From Actinoplanes sp. KI2 (GTDB lineage: Bacteria > Actinomycetota > Actinomycetes > Mycobacteriales > Micromonosporaceae), in NCBI RefSeq assembly GCF_025630775.1, contig NZ_JAOSZE010000005.1:186001-250000 (forward strand): a stretch of DNA of 64,000 nt, in the 5' to 3' direction. A program made the translations under genes and the position numbers. A model generated the notes under the pieces. It was given only the letters and a program-made list of their open reading frames with translations. It was not told the DNA's origin and ran no database searches. Below are positions 63,433-64,000 of the stretch, one piece after another; the first letter of the stretch is position 1; each line of letters starts with the position of its first letter.

Positions 63433-64000
63433 CCGGCCGCCGTCGTCTCGGAATGGTCGCGGCCTGCGCCACGCTGCTCGCGGCCGCCCCGATCTCGTCG
63501 ATCTTCGAGTCGTGGGACTGGCTGGTCCGGTGCATCCTGGCGGTCGGGCTGATCGCCGGGGCGGCGCTGCTGGCCCGCACCATGCGCTTCCCGGTCTGGG
63601 CACAGGCGCTCAGCATGGTCGTGGTGCTGCTGCTGACCCTGACCTGGATGTTCCCCAGCGGGCACGAGATCCTCATCCCGCAGCCGGCCACCTTCGGCCA
63701 CTTCGCCGACCTGTTCACCCAGGCCGGGCAGGACACGAGATCGTACGGCGTGCCCGTACCCGACCGGGACGGCCTGCTGTTCATCACGGTCCTCGGCATC
63801 GGCTCGGTGGCGATCGCGGTCGACCTGCTCGCCGTCGTCGCGCGCCGCCCGGCACTGGCCGGCCTGCCGATGCTGGCGATCTACTCGGTGCCGGTCGCGA
63901 TCTACGTGGACGATGTCCCGGTCCTGCCGTTCATCATCGGCTCGTTCGGTTTCCTCTGGCTCCTGGTCTCCGACAACATCGATCGGGTACGCCGTTTCGG
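63429..64000 (+). CDS. Transglutaminase-like membrane protein (TgpA/DUF3488), 3' end outside window
   Basis: Partial: first 190 codons from ATG 63429, which overlaps the DUF58 stop (ATGA). Five or six hydrophobic helices are visible (LGMVAACATLLAAAPISSIF; WLVRCILAVGLIAGAALL; ALSMVVVLLLTLTWMF; FITVLGIGSVAIAVDLLAVV; PFIIGSFGFLWLLVS). The transglutaminase domain is expected C-terminal and is not in the window. Third gene of the moxR-DUF58-tgpA operon. Confidence 0.85.
   Translation, partial: MTGRRRLGMVAACATLLAAAPISSIFESWDWLVRCILAVGLIAGAALLARTMRFPVWAQALSMVVVLLLTLTWMFPSGHEILIPQPATFGHFADLFTQAGQDTRSYGVPVPDRDGLLFITVLGIGSVAIAVDLLAVVARRPALAGLPMLAIYSVPVAIYVDDVPVLPFIIGSFGFLWLLVSDNIDRVRRF

Overview
High-GC actinobacterial chromosome, most likely Micromonosporaceae and Actinoplanes-like. 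This is inferred from GTG starts, GTGA/ATGA gene overlaps, dcw gene order, wag31/sepF, MurT/GatD and an actinobacterial-type c-di-AMP riboswitch; no 16S gene is present to prove it. No prophage, IS, CRISPR array, rRNA or tRNA was recognised. The window is core chromosome with small accessory insertions.

Layout. 1-8460: mixed metabolic and regulatory genes: a PfkB sugar kinase (cut by the left edge), an acyl-CoA ligase, a SigJ-type sigma factor divergent from a VOC/flavin-oxidase pair, a MocR-yczE divergon, a MarR gene and hypothetical genes. 8479-16084: histidine genes on the minus strand (hisD-C-B-small ORF-H-small ORF-hisA, then hisF). hisF is cut off from hisA by a LysR-EamA divergon. A ~112-bp intergenic repeat lies at the 3' end of that insert and again 5 kb away. 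16226-26329: a LON-domain gene, a 22-bp minisatellite, then a minus-strand series dksA-lspA-rluD-hypothetical-ParA/MinD-like-dnaE-DUF2567.

26645-48294: the division and cell wall (dcw) cluster, all on the minus strand: mraZ-rsmH-ftsL-ftsI-murE-murF-mraY-ftsW-murG-murC-ftsQ-ftsZ-yggS-sepF-yggT-wag31, followed by a membrane protein, DUF167 and a cation/proton antiporter. murD is not at its usual place between mraY and ftsW (a perfect hairpin sits there), and the pgeF gene often found after ftsZ is absent. MraZ-type 10-bp direct repeats overlap a predicted mraZ promoter. A second set points the other way, toward a DUF559-type nuclease-like gene.

48818-64000: the DUF559 protein, a TVP38 membrane protein, gatD-murT (amidation of lipid II glutamate), a c-di-AMP riboswitch with an NlpC/P60 hydrolase, a lipid- or membrane-anchored hypothetical protein flanked by two near-identical terminators, leuS with a Leu-codon leader peptide and attenuator, a secreted M36 metallopeptidase, and a moxR-DUF58-transglutaminase operon that runs off the right edge. 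Precursor synthesis, D-Glu amidation, septal synthesis, Z-ring assembly and wall hydrolysis are therefore all represented.
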